The notes: a model not told the origin generated them from the sequence alone. Shown: positions 19,761 through 32,920, numbered from the stretch's first letter. The stretch is 64,000 bases of DNA from Trebouxia sp. TZW2008 (GCA_002118135.1 BDIU01000066.1:62001-126000), one strand, 5' to 3'. Numbers and translations are program-made.

Positions 19761-22700
19761 CTAAGAAAGTAAGGGCTGGGTCATGTCTGACTTGGAAGCA
19801 GCGCCTTTTCTATGCTGAGGGACTAAACTTTGGGCCAGCTGGTGAATTGGAGGTTCAGGTTGTGGTGATAAAGACGCTGACCACCATGGTAATCTGGAAT
19901 AAAATGTGACACGCATCCACATGCGTGTAAACGCTCGAGCAATTGGATTGTGTTTGCTGCGCTGATTGCAATACTTGAGCCCAAGGTATGTGAGCAAGCG
20001 TAAAAGCACCCCCTGCATGTAGAGAATCAATCTTGATGCAAATCATCCACATTTCACACAAACAAACAGAAGAAGCAAATGCTCATGTCAGCTTGACAGC
20101 CACACTTGGCAATTCATGCATTTTCGGGCATGCAAAATTGCAGAGCTGGAGGTGAAATCATGTGCTTGATGACATGCCCAAGCACCAGAAAGTGCTGCAG
20201 AATCTTTGCAATACCTAGAGAGAGAGAGAATAATTTTACATGCTTTAGCCAGCCAACAAGGCTGATCACATGTGCCTACCTGAACAAAGATTGCAGTGTA
20301 ATCCCAGGCCACATGGCCCTTACAGTATACATTTACATCCAGGCTGCTTTCATGATTGACAGGGGCACCTGGAAGAGCCCCATGCTCTGGCTCACTGTCA
20401 AGTCCACAAAACCCTATCTGCATGTGCATGCAGATGCCACGGTCAGTCAAGCATTCCTTTCCTTTGAGTCCAGTGGCCTCACAAAGCATGCTCAACATGA
20501 TGCATACAGTGATGCGCGTACTGCGCGATTGCAGAGCGTCAATGTAGATGCATCTGTTTGGATGATGCAAAGCCAATCTGAGCTGTTGCTGCTGCATAAG
20601 CACAAAGGCAGCTTGCAATGCAGTCTTTCAGGAGCTCAAGAATGATACAGCTGCATGACGTTTTACTACAGATTATGTGCAAGTCAGTGTCCAGTAACTG
20701 GAGCAGCCGCAGCAAAGGCTGGGTACTGCTGCTGCGCGCACCTAGCAGGGTCACAGAACCTCACTAGCAAGCAAGCAAAAGGCAGGTGTCTCATTGATGA
20801 CGTTCATTACAAACGCCTGTTAGGCAGGCTTGAAAGCCCAGCGACTCAGTACAGACATACCTGCGACATGATAGTGTGGATGCGTGGCTGCATGTAGTAG
20901 TCATACTGACTAAACTCTCGAGCTGCAATTGCCTCTGTGGACCACCTGGCATAGCTCAAGCCTGCACACCATGCGAATTCAGGAATTAAAAACGGAAAAG
21001 AACCCACATGAGTTTTCTTTGCAGTTTTGCGGTTTTGTACTGGCTCAACTGTGATGTTGACACTTGCTGATGACTTGGTGGATTGACTGCTTGATGATGC
21101 ACAGTGATGCTGAATGTGTGTAAGTCACATCTCCATGCAATGTTGGTCGTGCAACACAAATCAATTGTCAGATAGTGACATGCTGGGAGGTAAGGTTGGC
21201 TTTACCCACTTACAGGCCCTGCTGTAGCTGAGAAAATGAGTGTGGCAGCTGCAAGCAGACTGGAGTATCAGGCAGCATACCAAAGACATGCTTCAAGATT
21301 GGGCTGAGGGTCAATATTGGGGTCTGTCAAAACACATAGCAGGTCTCAAATCAAAGCCAGTCTCACAGTCAAAAGTCTATCAGAAAGCAGCAAACATACC
21401 AAGAAACATGCTTCATGATGATGCCAATCATAAACCATAGAAAGCGTACCAAAGACATGCTTCATGATGGGGCTGAGGGACCGGTAGCGTGGCTCTATCC
21501 CATTCAGGAAGCCTCCAACAATCATGCACACCGCCACTGCTGCGACCATTGAGTTCTGAGGTGCCATCACGACTGACATGAGGTAGCCCAGCCCAGATGT
21601 GTACCAGGTCACCAGCACAGCCACTGCACACACAAGCCAAATGTCATTGAATCGTTATGAGGTGAGTTGTCAAATACAATGTGTGAAGAGGTTGTCTTGT
21701 GATGTGCTGCCACCAAAGAGTTCTGGGGTGCCATAAATGCTGACATGAGGCAGCCCAGCCCAGACGTGTACCAGATCACCAGCACAGCCACTGCAACAGC
21801 AAAGTGAATAAAAATGTGATGTGATGGATGGTTGCACTCAAAGGTTTCAGATTCTTGCTTTAAGGAGCCCAGCCCAAGGTTGGTACCAGGTCACCAACAC
21901 AGCTAAGGCAAATGCAAACCAAAAGGTCGCTGCAAGCTTCTCAAATGAGAAAACTTCATGGTGGATTGTAGAACAAGAGGTTTGCAGCCATGTTGCACTT
22001 GGGCATTGGAGAGCACAAACACCATGTGCGAGACAGAAAAGGCTTGCCTGTGTAGTAGTCCATGAACTTGATCTCTGGTAGGGTGAGGGTGTAGTACAGG
22101 GACATGAAGATGGCGGGCTGCACAACAATGTCGATCAGGTGCATAGCCGCATGTCCAAAGAAGAAGGCAGACGTGTGCAAGCCTGCAGACCAGACATCAC
22201 TTGAGACATTAATTGCATGACATGACTGAATGATGGATCCAATGGCAAACTATCTTTGATGTACAGTAAACGCCAGGAAATCAATCAGGTGCTTGGCTGC
22301 ACGTCCAAGGAAGAAGGCAGAAGCTTGCAAGCCTGCGATGCAGACACAGCGTGAGTGCAACTGCATGAGGCGGACTGCAAGACAGTTACCACATGCATTT
22401 TGAGCACTTTGTCTGCAGGAATGCCTGACCGCATATGACCGCGTGCAGGGACAGCTCAAGCAGCATCTGAGAGGACCACACACACAAGCTTGTGATTCTG
22501 TGCGTGCATCAAGCATCCAATTGGCTCGATGGGTGGAGGGTAATTGCATGTGGCTGGCAGGCGGGTAGGCAGGCGTGAATCTGATTCACTCTCCTGCCAA
22601 AAGATCAGTCGATCCTTGCCAAACGCTTGCAGGGCTGCCACAACTGAGATGATGGCTAGCGTGAGCATGGCCTTGTAATCATGATGGCATTGCCTTGAAG

Positions 22701-25700
22701 TCAGGCAAATGGATGCATGAGTCTGGCAATGGAAATACCTGACTCACTCTCACGCCAGAAGATGAGGCGGTCTTTGCCAAAGACCTGTAGGGCTGCCACA
22801 ACTGAGATGATGGCTAGGGTGAGCATGGCCATGACGGCATTGCCCCGCACTTTCTCCAACTCCCAGCTTGTACCATGCACAACACCTGCCCATGACAGTT
22901 GTTTCGTCTTGTGATGTTACAGAAGATAAGACAGCGCGTGCTAAACACTTGTAGGGTTGCCATGACTGGGATGATTGATGAGAGCGAGCATGGCCATCAC
23001 GACCATTGCTGCGCACCTTCTCCAATTCCCAGCTTGCACCGTGCACAACAATTGAACGCCCATTATTACAGATGAGTCGTGTGATGTACCCTATTTTGTA
23101 TGGCATGTGCGCAATCAGTCGGCAGCTTTTGGTGTGCCAGGGACATGTTTGCTGCTGCTGCTGCTGCTGTTGTTTGAAACTTCCAAACGTCAAGACAGCT
23201 TTTGCCGAGCATAACATCTGACCACACATCAGTGATCTGTGAGCTTGACTCACGTCTGCTGCTCGACATGCCACAAGCTCTGTCCCTGACAAGACCTTGA
23301 TGTTATTCACCTTTTGCTTAGCGAGCCTCACTCATACATGTATGCTCAATTCTTGAAGACTGCAGTCATAACATGTGTGCTTTCTTTGCACAACTGTGTG
23401 GGGGTGTTGCACTATGTCATAGACTGAGTGAACCTCCTGGATGTATCGTCATTATGTGGCACATGCAATCAGCCTTGTTGGCTGGGTAATGCATGTTGCA
23501 CACACACACTCTCTCAGACCAGATGACACAAGACTGCAGATCTTGCTTGCTGCACCTCAGACAGGTCAAGTGACACCATACTGCAGGACAAATGTATACC
23601 TACACAAGGCCGCCGCCCACAAACAGCAGTGCATGAATAAACTTACAGCTCCAGCCTCGCACCTGCATGACTTTTGCTCACAGCTCCCACCAAAGATCAA
23701 ATGACACCAGAGTACAGTGCAGAAATTTACACAAACAGGGCATCACCCTATAGCAGCAAGTCAATGCGTTCACACAGATCCAGTGACATGAGACTGCAGC
23801 ACAAGAGCACACCTACGACAAGGGCAGCTCCCACAAACAGCAGCATGTCAATGAATTTGTAGCTCCAGCCTCGCACCCACTTCACACCAGCGCGCCGTAG
23901 TAGCAGCTTGAACTGCTTAGTTACGCCTGGTATGCTGCGGAACTTACGCTTCTTACGCTGAAAGGGCCAGCTCCAACACGCCCAAGCCCTATGCCCTGCA
24001 CCAATAACAATGATGGTGATCATAGTATATTACACATACAGCACACGTGTGCCAATGACGTGTTGTTTGCCAACATCGACCACTCATGTCAGTGGCATTT
24101 GCAAATGCTACTGTGTGTTCATGCAAGCAGGTGCATTTGCCTTTCAGAACAAGACAGAGCAGAATGTAAAACTTGGCTGTAGGAGTATGAAACCTCGTGA
24201 TCTAGCTGATACACTCAGAAAGCTCCAAGGATCAAGGCATGCTGTAGGTGCTGTCCTGTACAATCCACAGTCAGTGTTGCTGAGCCTGGCACGTTGAGTC
24301 GATTAGAATCAAGGCAGATGTAGTTGCTGACTGTACACATCAGACAGGGTTCATGCTCAGACAACAGCAACTGCATTCACAGCAGGAGACTCACGCAGTA
24401 AAAGTAGAGTCACTCGCAGCTTAGCCCACAGCAGTGCAAAGAAGCTGGCATTATGCCAGGGCCACTATGACATTAGTTTTGGGCGTGAGCTTTTTGCATG
24501 GCCAACAGGGTATAGCAGCATATTGGCCCGCAGCTTAGCCCAGAGCACTGCAAAAATGCCAGCAATCTCAGTAACGGCAGGGTTGATACCCAACAACAAC
24601 TGCACAAACATTCTGCCATGGCCAATGTAATGATAGTTCAGTTTCCAAACTTTCTGCAGGGACGGCAGAGACTTACGTAGAAGCAACAGGTTGGCTCGCA
24701 GCTTAGCCCACAGCAGTGCAAAGATGCCGGCATCTTTTGGAGGGCGCAGGGCTGATGCGTCTAACAGCCCTGACATCTGGGAAAGGGGTCCACACGCAGC
24801 CTCCAAGTCCCTAATGGTGCTGCTTGGAGATACGCCCTGTAAGGGATCCCCCTCATCCTCACTACCCCCACCCTGAAACAAAAGAAGGGTTGTTACCGGT
24901 AGTTTGCAAAGCCTATAAAGGATGACATAACAACAGCTGCAATGATACCAATATGGAGTTTCCTTGCATAAACGCATAGGTTTCTGAGATCATGGCATGA
25001 CATGATGGTCACTGATGGTACTGCTGGAGGCGATCCCTGCAGGAGCCCCCATCATCCTCAATACCCCCACCCTGAAGTCACAACAAGAACCAGCAATGAT
25101 TTCAGACCACAGCAACAGCAAGCTTTTTCTCGCGCCGTACTACCCCTGCCCTGTAGTCATGTCTGAGGTAGTGAGAACCTAGGGGGCAACTCCTGCAGGG
25201 TATATGCCCAAGCAGCACATTCCGGGACTTGGCATGATCATCAACATGCCTTCACTAGCAAATGGAACGTCACTTCTGGCCTGAAGGCAACTGTTACTGC
25301 ATTGGTCATGCATTCCTGAGCACGACCCAAGCGATGACAGCTGCATTCAGGCCAAGCGAGATGTTTCATTTGCAAGAGCAACAGTATAAATGACAATGCC
25401 AAGTCTCTGACAATGCTGCGGTGCAATGGAATTGTCAAACATGGGCCTTGTGAGCTTTATATGTGCAAAAGCAATTGCATTCAAGCCGGAAGGGATGTGG
25501 GATCCTACTGATTGCATGGATGAACATCATCATGTCATTTCAAAATGTCAATATCCTCGCCTGGTGGTGAAGACGCTGACAGCAGATTGGCTATGTCTTC
25601 TGGTTTGAGTCGTCTTTCTCAAACTCATCACTTTGGCAACGGCTCAACCACAGCGATTCTTAAACCAACCTGATAAAAAGAGCTTTGTAAGCATAGCAAG

Positions 25701-28700
25701 CAGCTGATGATCAAAGTCGGGTGCCATACCAATGTTTGCAAGGGAGGCAGCTTGGGCATTGCACCAACGCCATGCTGCTGTGCATGCCAGCTTTTTGGCT
25801 TCAAACTCTGATCTCCATCATCGTCCTTACTGGGGCTCCCTAAAATTGCCCCTGGGGTGTGGCCAGGCTGCTGGGGTTCAAAGGGGGGCTGCAAGGGGGG
25901 TTGAGGGGAACTCTGCTGGGGGGTGTGCTGTTCTGCCTGGTCAGGGTCTGAGGCTTCACTGACTAGTTCAATGGAGCCCTGCCTTGTGAAGGGTTCAGGC
26001 TGGGTTTGCGGCCGCCGTCCGCCATTGCGTATGAACTCAATGAAATCATACCTGTATGAGAAGCCACCAAAGCATGATGAACATGAGTTTTGTCTGATTT
26101 GCAGCACACTGGAACACATATGCATGCATATGTGAGTTATGCTTTGCTTGCAGGTTGACAAAGGACTGCTGACACAACACGTTTGTGCTGCTTGGGGGAA
26201 GAGTCTGGCTCAAGCCATATAGTCAGGCATATAAGACGCAGTCTAAGGAAGAGAGCACACTGGAGGCCCAGGCCCATTCCAATGCAATAACAGGCAGTTT
26301 GAGGCACGTGAAAAGCAGATTGAGGCATTGTTGAGGCACTTTGAGGCAAGGAGCGCACCGGCTGACAATGCCACTGCTGCTCCAGTCCAGCTCATCAATG
26401 ATGTGCAACACATCACTGCTGGTGGGCTCCAGACCCAACTCTGCCAGAAAGCCGTTGATGTCAGCTGGTGTCAGCACGCCCCTCCCGCTCTGATCCACCT
26501 GAGATCACACAAGCTCTCAAATGCTGTGTGTCTTTACCAAGTACCAGACATGATAGGACATGACAGGACCTGGCGTGGCCCAACCCGACCTGACCTTGCA
26601 CTGCGCTACATTGCTTCTTTTCACAACACACAACTTGATGTGACATTTCAATTCAAAAAGTGTTGCAAAAACTCGTTGCACTACATCTGAAAACATTTCA
26701 TGCTGTTGCTTCGCATGAGCATGAAGCATGTGCTTGTCGCATGCACCTGTGTCTTCAATGACAATATGTCACTATGTCACATAACATCAGGAAAAAGTCT
26801 ACACCGTTAGGCATGTTTGAGAGGCCTCAGTTAGACCGTGGCGTCCCTTTATTGCTCTTCAAGAGCAATCAGGAGCAGAAGGGCGCAGCCAATGAGGATC
26901 AAACACTTGTGTCGTGCACTTATTCTGTTTTGTTGTTTTGATCTCGACTTGATAAAATCTTAGTGTTCTCGAGGTTTCCTATTAGATTTATGAACATTAC
27001 GTCATAACTAGCAGCTGTACCATGCAGCTGTACCTTCTGGAAATACTCAGTGACCAGCTGCAGCTGTTCAGGGCTGAGCATGAGATCCTTGGGGGCTGGG
27101 GTCCTCCTGCCTGCTGCAGGAGCTTGAACGGAGGCTGCTGCTGCCTGACCGTTGAGTGCTATCCACTCTAAACCTTGCTCTATCCAGGCTGAGTACAGCT
27201 CCTACAAGAAAACCACGTCATCTATGTTGACCACAGCTTTGGCATGCCATGCTGTACAGCAAACAGACTGGCTTGCCGCCTTGAGATTGACCTGCTCTAC
27301 TCATGCTTGACAAATGGAAAGTTGGCATACAGAAAGGGACTATTGACGTTTGGCAAATTAAGAATTGGCATGCAGTGGAGAGGGGTTTGACGGTTCACTG
27401 CGGTCTGGATGTTTCAGCAACAGTCAAGTGTGGTTCATTGATGGAGCATGTACAGCAGAGCAGCAAGCATAGGTAGTTGAGGCGTACTTCAGGCTGAAAA
27501 TCTGGTCTGCCTTGGCATGGAATGCTGCCAGAAATGACATCCAGGCAGAAGTCAGCTGGGTTCTCGTTTGGCAGCAGTTCAAACCCCAGGCTGTTGAAGT
27601 AGGGCAGGGCAGCTGTGCTCGGTCCCTGGAAAACCGTTCTGCCTGCCTTGCCCAGAAGCAGAACTTCATCAAAGAGGACGAAGATGCCATAGCGGGGCTG
27701 ATGGACAACAGTCACAATGGTCATCCCCAGATCTGCCATCCTGCAAGGCAAAGAGTGCACTTCTAGAGCGCAAGGCACAGGTCTGAAAGATTCACTTGCA
27801 AGGCCTAGGGTGCTTGGCCCATAGAAAACCGTCCTGTCTGCCTTGCCCAGGAGCAAGACCTCATCCCTCTCGCCGCCTTGTCAAAGAGAACAAAGATGCC
27901 GTATCGCGGCTGACAAACCATGGTCACTATGGTCGCTCCTAGATCTGCCCTCCTACAAAAAGGTGACACTGTCAAAACAGCCATTTGCAAATCGTCACGT
28001 GCATGAGAGTACCACTGCCACAATGCTGAACCACAGTCACAATGGTCAGTCCCAGATCTGCAAGGCACAGAATGCAAGATCTAGAGCACAAGGCCTAAAG
28101 TTGCAAGGCCGACAGTGCAAGGCATAGAACGTAAGGCATCCCGTCTCCAGGTAATGTAAAGGGAGTTTGATTTTGTTATGAATACCTTGGACTTCCAAGA
28201 TCAGTGTCTTGATTCCGCCGCTGAAAGCGCCGCCAGATTTGGGTTTGCCCTCTGATTGCAAAAGGCATAGAGTGCAAGGTCAAGACTGCAAGGCACAAAA
28301 TGCAAGCTGTTGGGTGCAAGGGCTTGAATTCCACAGTTGTAGAGTACATGGGAGGAACAGCGTACCTTTTGAGGGCAGTGAGGATGTCGGTGGCAGCAGT
28401 GGCGTCTAGGCCGGAGGTGGGCTCATCCATGAACAGCAAGGAGGGCTTGCTCACCAGCTCCAACCCAATGTTCACTCGTTTGCGCTGCCCACCACTGAAA
28501 GACAAAGCCCAATGGTCAGGCAGATGACACAAAATGAAACTGCCCCAACTGGTTGCATTTCTACAATGCAGGTTATGAGAAGCTGGTTTTGACGCTTTGG
28601 CCTGAAGTCATGGCAACTTTCTGAAATAGAATTACATGTATGCTCTCAGAATAGACGATGGCCTTCAGCTACACCCTGCAATCACCATGTTATACTGACC

Positions 28701-31700
28701 ACTGCTTGGCGACAATAAAATTTGTAAAAATGCTACATTAGCAGGCAGGCAGGCTAGCAGGCAGTCAGGCAAATCAAAAAATGAATAGGCAGGCCGGTAG
28801 GCAAAAACACAGGTAGGGAAACAGGTGATGCGTGAACAACTTGCCTGATGCCTCTCTTCTCTGCAGTGCCCACAACAGAGTGCTGCACTGAGCGCAGGTT
28901 CAGCACATCAATGACGTCATCAACCAAGTCATGCTTGGCGCGTGTGCGCATGTACTTGGGGTTCCTGAGCCATGCGCTGTACTCTAGATTCTCCCGCACA
29001 GTCAGGTCCTCATGAACAATATCATCCTGTAAGCAGTCATGCATTGCAGTGACAGCATTGGCTGCATTGGATGGGGTATTCAGTTTCTCTCAGGCTGTAA
29101 TCACGCTTGAGCTGCATCCGTCATGCTGCAAGCAGAAAGTGCAACATCATGTGTTTGAGTAGAGTCAGAAGTAAGGAAAGGGTGGCAGGCCATGCAGATG
29201 TGCTCAGTGTGACTCTCTAAGGAACCAGTGCATGAGCAAGCACCTGTGATGTGCAGGGCGCTGCAAAGCCAGCGCATTTAAGACTGTCACATAATGCTTT
29301 CCTGTATCCAATGAAACATGAAATGTGCAAATACCACCAAATTGTTGGCGCAAGTATGCGGCAGTGTTGGGGTGATAAACCTTACACAAGCATCAGAAAA
29401 CCATTTTTGGTTCTGCACATACCAGCATGGACGACCTCTCACCTGAGGGACAAAGCCCATGATGCGGCGCAGCCTGGACATCTTCATGGCTCGTCCGTTC
29501 ACCCATACCTGGCCAGAAATGGTGCCGTACTTGACGGTGCCCATGAGAGCGTTCAGGAAGGTGGTCTTGCCAGCACCACTGGGACCCATCACAGCTGCCA
29601 CCTGCACCGACAGAACTTGGTATGCACTGCCTGATGGCAGCCTCCTTATTTTAAGTTGTTACTAGGCATGTGGCTGACATTCTGCGAGCCAGCACAAGAG
29701 ATCCTACAAGCAATGATCAAATCGTTGAAACCAGTCACTTCAAACACACTCTGAGACACAGTGATCAAAGATGCACTGCCTGATCTGTGTTTGCACCAGT
29801 GCAAAACTCAAGCACTGCACACCAGAGGATCAAGTAAAGTCAATGCCAAGTGAGGCCACATGATCGGCGATACATCTCAGGTGAAACAAAGCTTACCTGA
29901 CCACGATTGAAGTGTCCAGTGACACCTTGCAAGATGATGGACCCATCTCGCAGGGTGGCGCCAACCTCACTGAAGCTTAGGTTGAGCTTAGGCTGAATGG
30001 CCCCAAGGGCTGACAGGCTGAGCTGGTCTGCGCTGTGCATGCTGAGCAGTGGCGCTACTAGCTTGTGCAGCTTCTCTTTGGCCTGCTGCTTCTGAATCAC
30101 CACCCCTTGCTGCAGCCTGCATGTCAAGGCATAGGACATGGTCAATCAGCAGCATATGAATGTGAACGCTCAGCTAATTTGCCCTGTGTATGCTGAGCAA
30201 AGGCCCTTACAGCTTGTGCAGCTTCTCTTTGGCCTGCTGTGTCTGATCACCACCCCTTGCTGCAGCCTGCATGTCAAGGCACAAGCCATGTTCAAGAGAC
30301 ACTGTTTGATCTGCAAGGCAGTGCTGTGTATGCTGTGCATGCTGAGCAGCGGTGCCATTAGCTTGTGCAGCTTCTCTTTGGCCTGTTGCTTTTGAATTAC
30401 CATCCCTTGCTGCAGCCTGTAGATTAAGATGTGAGATCATATCGTGAAAGCAGCAATTTGACTTCACAGAGGTGCGGTCCATTTTTTAACGCAGGCCAGC
30501 CACGGCAACAGCAGTAGCAGCAGCATGAAGAAGACACTGACACTGCTGTCAAACACTGTTTGTGTCCCTTTCAGGCAGCGTTTTTGGCGGCCGCTCTGCA
30601 AGAATGACCCAATGTAGTCATCACAGGCAACACATGCAAGCCACAGCAGCAGCAGAATGAGCATCATGAACAAGATCCCTGCACTTTCTGTCAGCAGCAT
30701 GCTTCGCTGGTTTGTTATCATAAAGCAGCATCAAGCAGGCTGACCTGATGTAGGCATCACAGGCAACATAGGCCAGCCACAGCAGCAGCAGGATGAGCAG
30801 CATAAAGAAGAAGCCAGCCAGGGAAAGATCAGCTGAGCTGGATCCATGGGAGCAGGTAGCAAGCAGCATGTCTGAAGCACATCTCAACAAACAAGTTGAC
30901 CTGATGCAGCCATCACAGGCAACATATTGCCAGCCACAGCTGCAGCAGAATGAGCAGCACCAAGACAAAGGCAGGTTCTGAGACAATATTGTGGCAGCAG
31001 GACAAAGACTGACCTGATGTAGGCATCACAGGCAACATAGGCCAGCCAAAGCAGCAGCAGGATGAGCAGCATGAAAAAGAACCCTGCCAGGGAAAGATCA
31101 GCAGAGGTGGATCCATGTGGGCAGGTGGCTAGCCAGGGGCATGACTTGGGGTGACGAGTCCACCACTTGCAGAACTTGCCCTCAGGGCAGGGCAGAATAG
31201 TAGTGGCATCTGGGCAATAGTATCCCTGTGCAGCATTTCACAGGTCAATGGCCCTCTGAAGCAACATTGGGCTGCTTTACATGTGTCAGCGCAGCACAAT
31301 GTGGAAGTGGCATCTTGGCGCGTAAACTTCTTGTGAAAGGGCACAAGGTGAGTTCTGCTCTCAGGCAGAGAGGGTAATGTTTTGAGGTCTGTAAGCAGCA
31401 GCGTCATTGGAACGTTTGCTGCCTTGGGGCAGGGCAGAATTGTAGTGGCGTCTGGGCAGTAGTACCCCTGTGCAGCAGCTTGCATATTTGCTGTTGCAAT
31501 TAAGCTTTCAAGCAGGAGTGACACATCTGCTGGGACTGTGAATAATGCCATCACAAGGGATGCGACAACACAAACAATGTTGAGTGCCATGCTGGAACAT
31601 TGGATTACCAATGATCGAGTCGAGTTGAGGAAGGCAAAGCATCTAGCATGCATAGTGTGTACCTTCTTGCACGGCTGCAGGGGTGTGGTGGAGTTGAAGG

Positions 31701-32920
31701 GGCAGAAGTTTCCTCCAAGGGGATCACCCGCCTCATGTACCCTGTCATGCACTGTGAAGGGCCTGGCAGGAATGATGGTGTCAGGTGCGGCATCCAGCAG
31801 TTGCTGATACTCACAGGTTGTATGTCCTATGGAGCCCTGCATGTATGTGTTACAGAGTCAAATGCAGGCAACATCATTCAAGCCAACATGGAAGTCAAAC
31901 ACCTATTTGGATGTGCTTGGTGTTGACTCAGAGCAGCTCAGTCGGGTTATGCTGATTGTCACAAGAGGTTTGGGCACACAAAAGCTCACAGTGGTGGCTG
32001 AACAGGCTTGTTGCTTGTGACCTGGTGACAATGCAAAACGTGCTTTGTAGAATACGCACGGCAGGGCAGAGCTTCATGCAGAAACGGGGGTATGAAGCTT
32101 ATATCACCTTCGGACAGAATGATCCAGGAGGGCACGGAAGCATCACTCCAGCAGATGGGCAATAATGTCCTGCCCTGCAGGCCGCAAAAGTTGGGATGCC
32201 ACTGACACGAATCATGCATGCGCATAAAGCATGTGCAAGTCCTGAGCTGCATCTGCTCACACAGGTTCCCTTCATGGCGCCTAACGGCACAGACTTTTCC
32301 TTTTGTCCTTTCTGATATGTGAGAGATGCCAATGCAGAGTATCATGTGTATTGCTTGTTTCAAATACCTGCAGGTGTAGTGATCAACCCATGGAGCTAGA
32401 CTGCTTGCATTGTCAGGTATATAGCTGCCAGAGGGACAGTATTGCCCAAATGAACAAGGCCAGCATTTTGCTGTGGTGTTGCCAGCAAGTTTGGGGGTTG
32501 TTGCATTTGAAGACCATAGGCTTCGGCATATATAGCCTGCTGAGCAACTCTCATGAGCTTCAGCAGCTGTTTCTGCTTTGCAAGGGCAGCCTGGCCCTGG
32601 ACTTGTTGATTTGCAGCCGTGTGTGGTATCCTGTGTCTGATCACTCACAGCCTGTAGCATGCTGTGTATTGTAAGTTCGAGACATGGACGAACAAACTGA
32701 CCCTGCTGTGTGTATCACGCAAAGATATTCTGAGCTGCACATTGAATCGAGGCCTGCTGACCCGCAAGGGCAATGCCGCACGACGCGTGACACTTGCCTG
32801 ACTGAGCACCAGTGAGATCGTCGAACTCCCACAAACCCGCCAACAGAGAAGACAGAGAAACGCTGAGCTGAAGGCGAGACGTCGCAACATCACAATGCAA
32901 TGGAGCTTGGCATAGCGCAA
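19761..32920 (-). CDS. ABCG-family transporter with Cys-rich ectodomain and EF-hand-like insertion
   Basis: Twenty-one exons join in phase: 32920-32798, 32651-32368, 32174-32108, 31836-31663, 31225-31014, 30116-29897, 29601-29443, 29026-28845, 28494-28366, 27740-27488, 27201-27034, 26498-26359, 26051-25730, 24872-24677, 23995-23813, 22885-22739, 22182-22048, 21623-21450, 20961-20861, 20417-20280, 20012-19761 (1,252 aa). The order is: signal peptide; repeats of the type [20 protein letters not shown]; one TM helix; Walker [10 protein letters not shown] (about 367-375); signature SGGQRKRV; Walker [14 protein letters not shown]-loop VHQPRYG; two EF-hand-like loops (about 658-715); an acidic/proline linker; and a C-terminal membrane domain. 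This is the layout of Arabidopsis ABCG24/28, half-transporters that normally dimerise to export lipidic substrates. The EF-hand part is not something I expect there. Three introns use GC donors (32797, 28844, 22047). Confidence 0.9.
21285..21915 (-). repeat. Copies around ABCG exon 21623-21450
   Basis: The exon start ([16 protein letters not shown]) recurs at 21720-21795 with an intact TTGCAG acceptor and at 21855-21915 in more decayed form. The exon end near KHVFG is echoed at 21285-21320 and 21400-21425. Only the central exon fits both neighbours. Confidence 0.75.
22285..23055 (-). repeat. Copies around ABCG exons 22182-22048 and 22885-22739
   Basis: [17 protein letters not shown] is echoed at 22285-22345 as [17 protein letters not shown]. 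The end of the next exon ([14 protein letters not shown]) is echoed at 22590-22680 as [14 protein letters not shown]. Its start ([15 protein letters not shown]) is echoed at 22930-23055 as [16 protein letters not shown]. Confidence 0.78.
24400..25080 (-). repeat. Copies around ABCG exon 24872-24677
   Basis: The exon end [18 protein letters not shown] plus donor recurs at about 24520-24570 ([18 protein letters not shown]) and 24400-24450 ([16 protein letters not shown] with a GTGAGTC donor). The exon start GGGSEDEG with its TTTCAG acceptor is echoed at 25005-25080. Confidence 0.78.
26796..26885. repeat. Short element shared with 62648-62716
   Basis: AAAAGTCTACACCGTTAGGC here matches AAAAGTCTACGCCGTTAAGC at 62648. 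After that the two copies share only a diverged GAGGCCTC/GAGCCTC block. A perfect 9-bp-arm hairpin, ATTGCTCTTCAAGAGCAAT, follows at about 26861-26879. It lies in an ABCG intron. Confidence 0.45.
27810..27963 (-). repeat. Second copy of the ABCG H-loop exon
   Basis: A TTTTTGTAG acceptor leads into [18 protein letters not shown].., a copy of exon 27740-27488 ([18 protein letters not shown]..) with the same entry phase. The switch histidine is cysteine in this copy. Extra bases after FVLFDK shift the frame, so it cannot replace the whole exon as it stands. Confidence 0.75.
30190..30425 (-). repeat. Two copies of the start of ABCG exon 30116-29897
   Basis: CTGCAGCAAGGG..AAAGAGAAGCTGCACAAG-type sequence, encoding [16 protein letters not shown], recurs near 30200-30275 and 30355-30425 upstream of the used exon, each with the acceptor-like CTGCAG or CTACAG. 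Confidence 0.75.
30480..30970 (-). repeat. Copies of the ABCG TM-helix exon end
   Basis: The end of exon 31225-31014 ([20 protein letters not shown] and its GTCAGTC donor) recurs at about 30740-30830, 30895-30960 and, more decayed, 30480-30670. The 30740 copy preserves the TM helix and donor almost perfectly. The upstream exon 31225-31014 alone is continuous with the Cys-rich part. Confidence 0.8.
31425..31490 (-). repeat. Copy of the start of ABCG exon 31225-31014
   Basis: A GCACAG acceptor followed by [14 protein letters not shown] duplicates the real exon start 200 bases away, then diverges. The phase is the same (0). Confidence 0.75.

Noticed and set aside
20106..20645. Plus-strand open frame of 179 codons
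   Set aside because: It is antisense to ABCG exon 20417-20280 and its introns, with no recognisable protein features.
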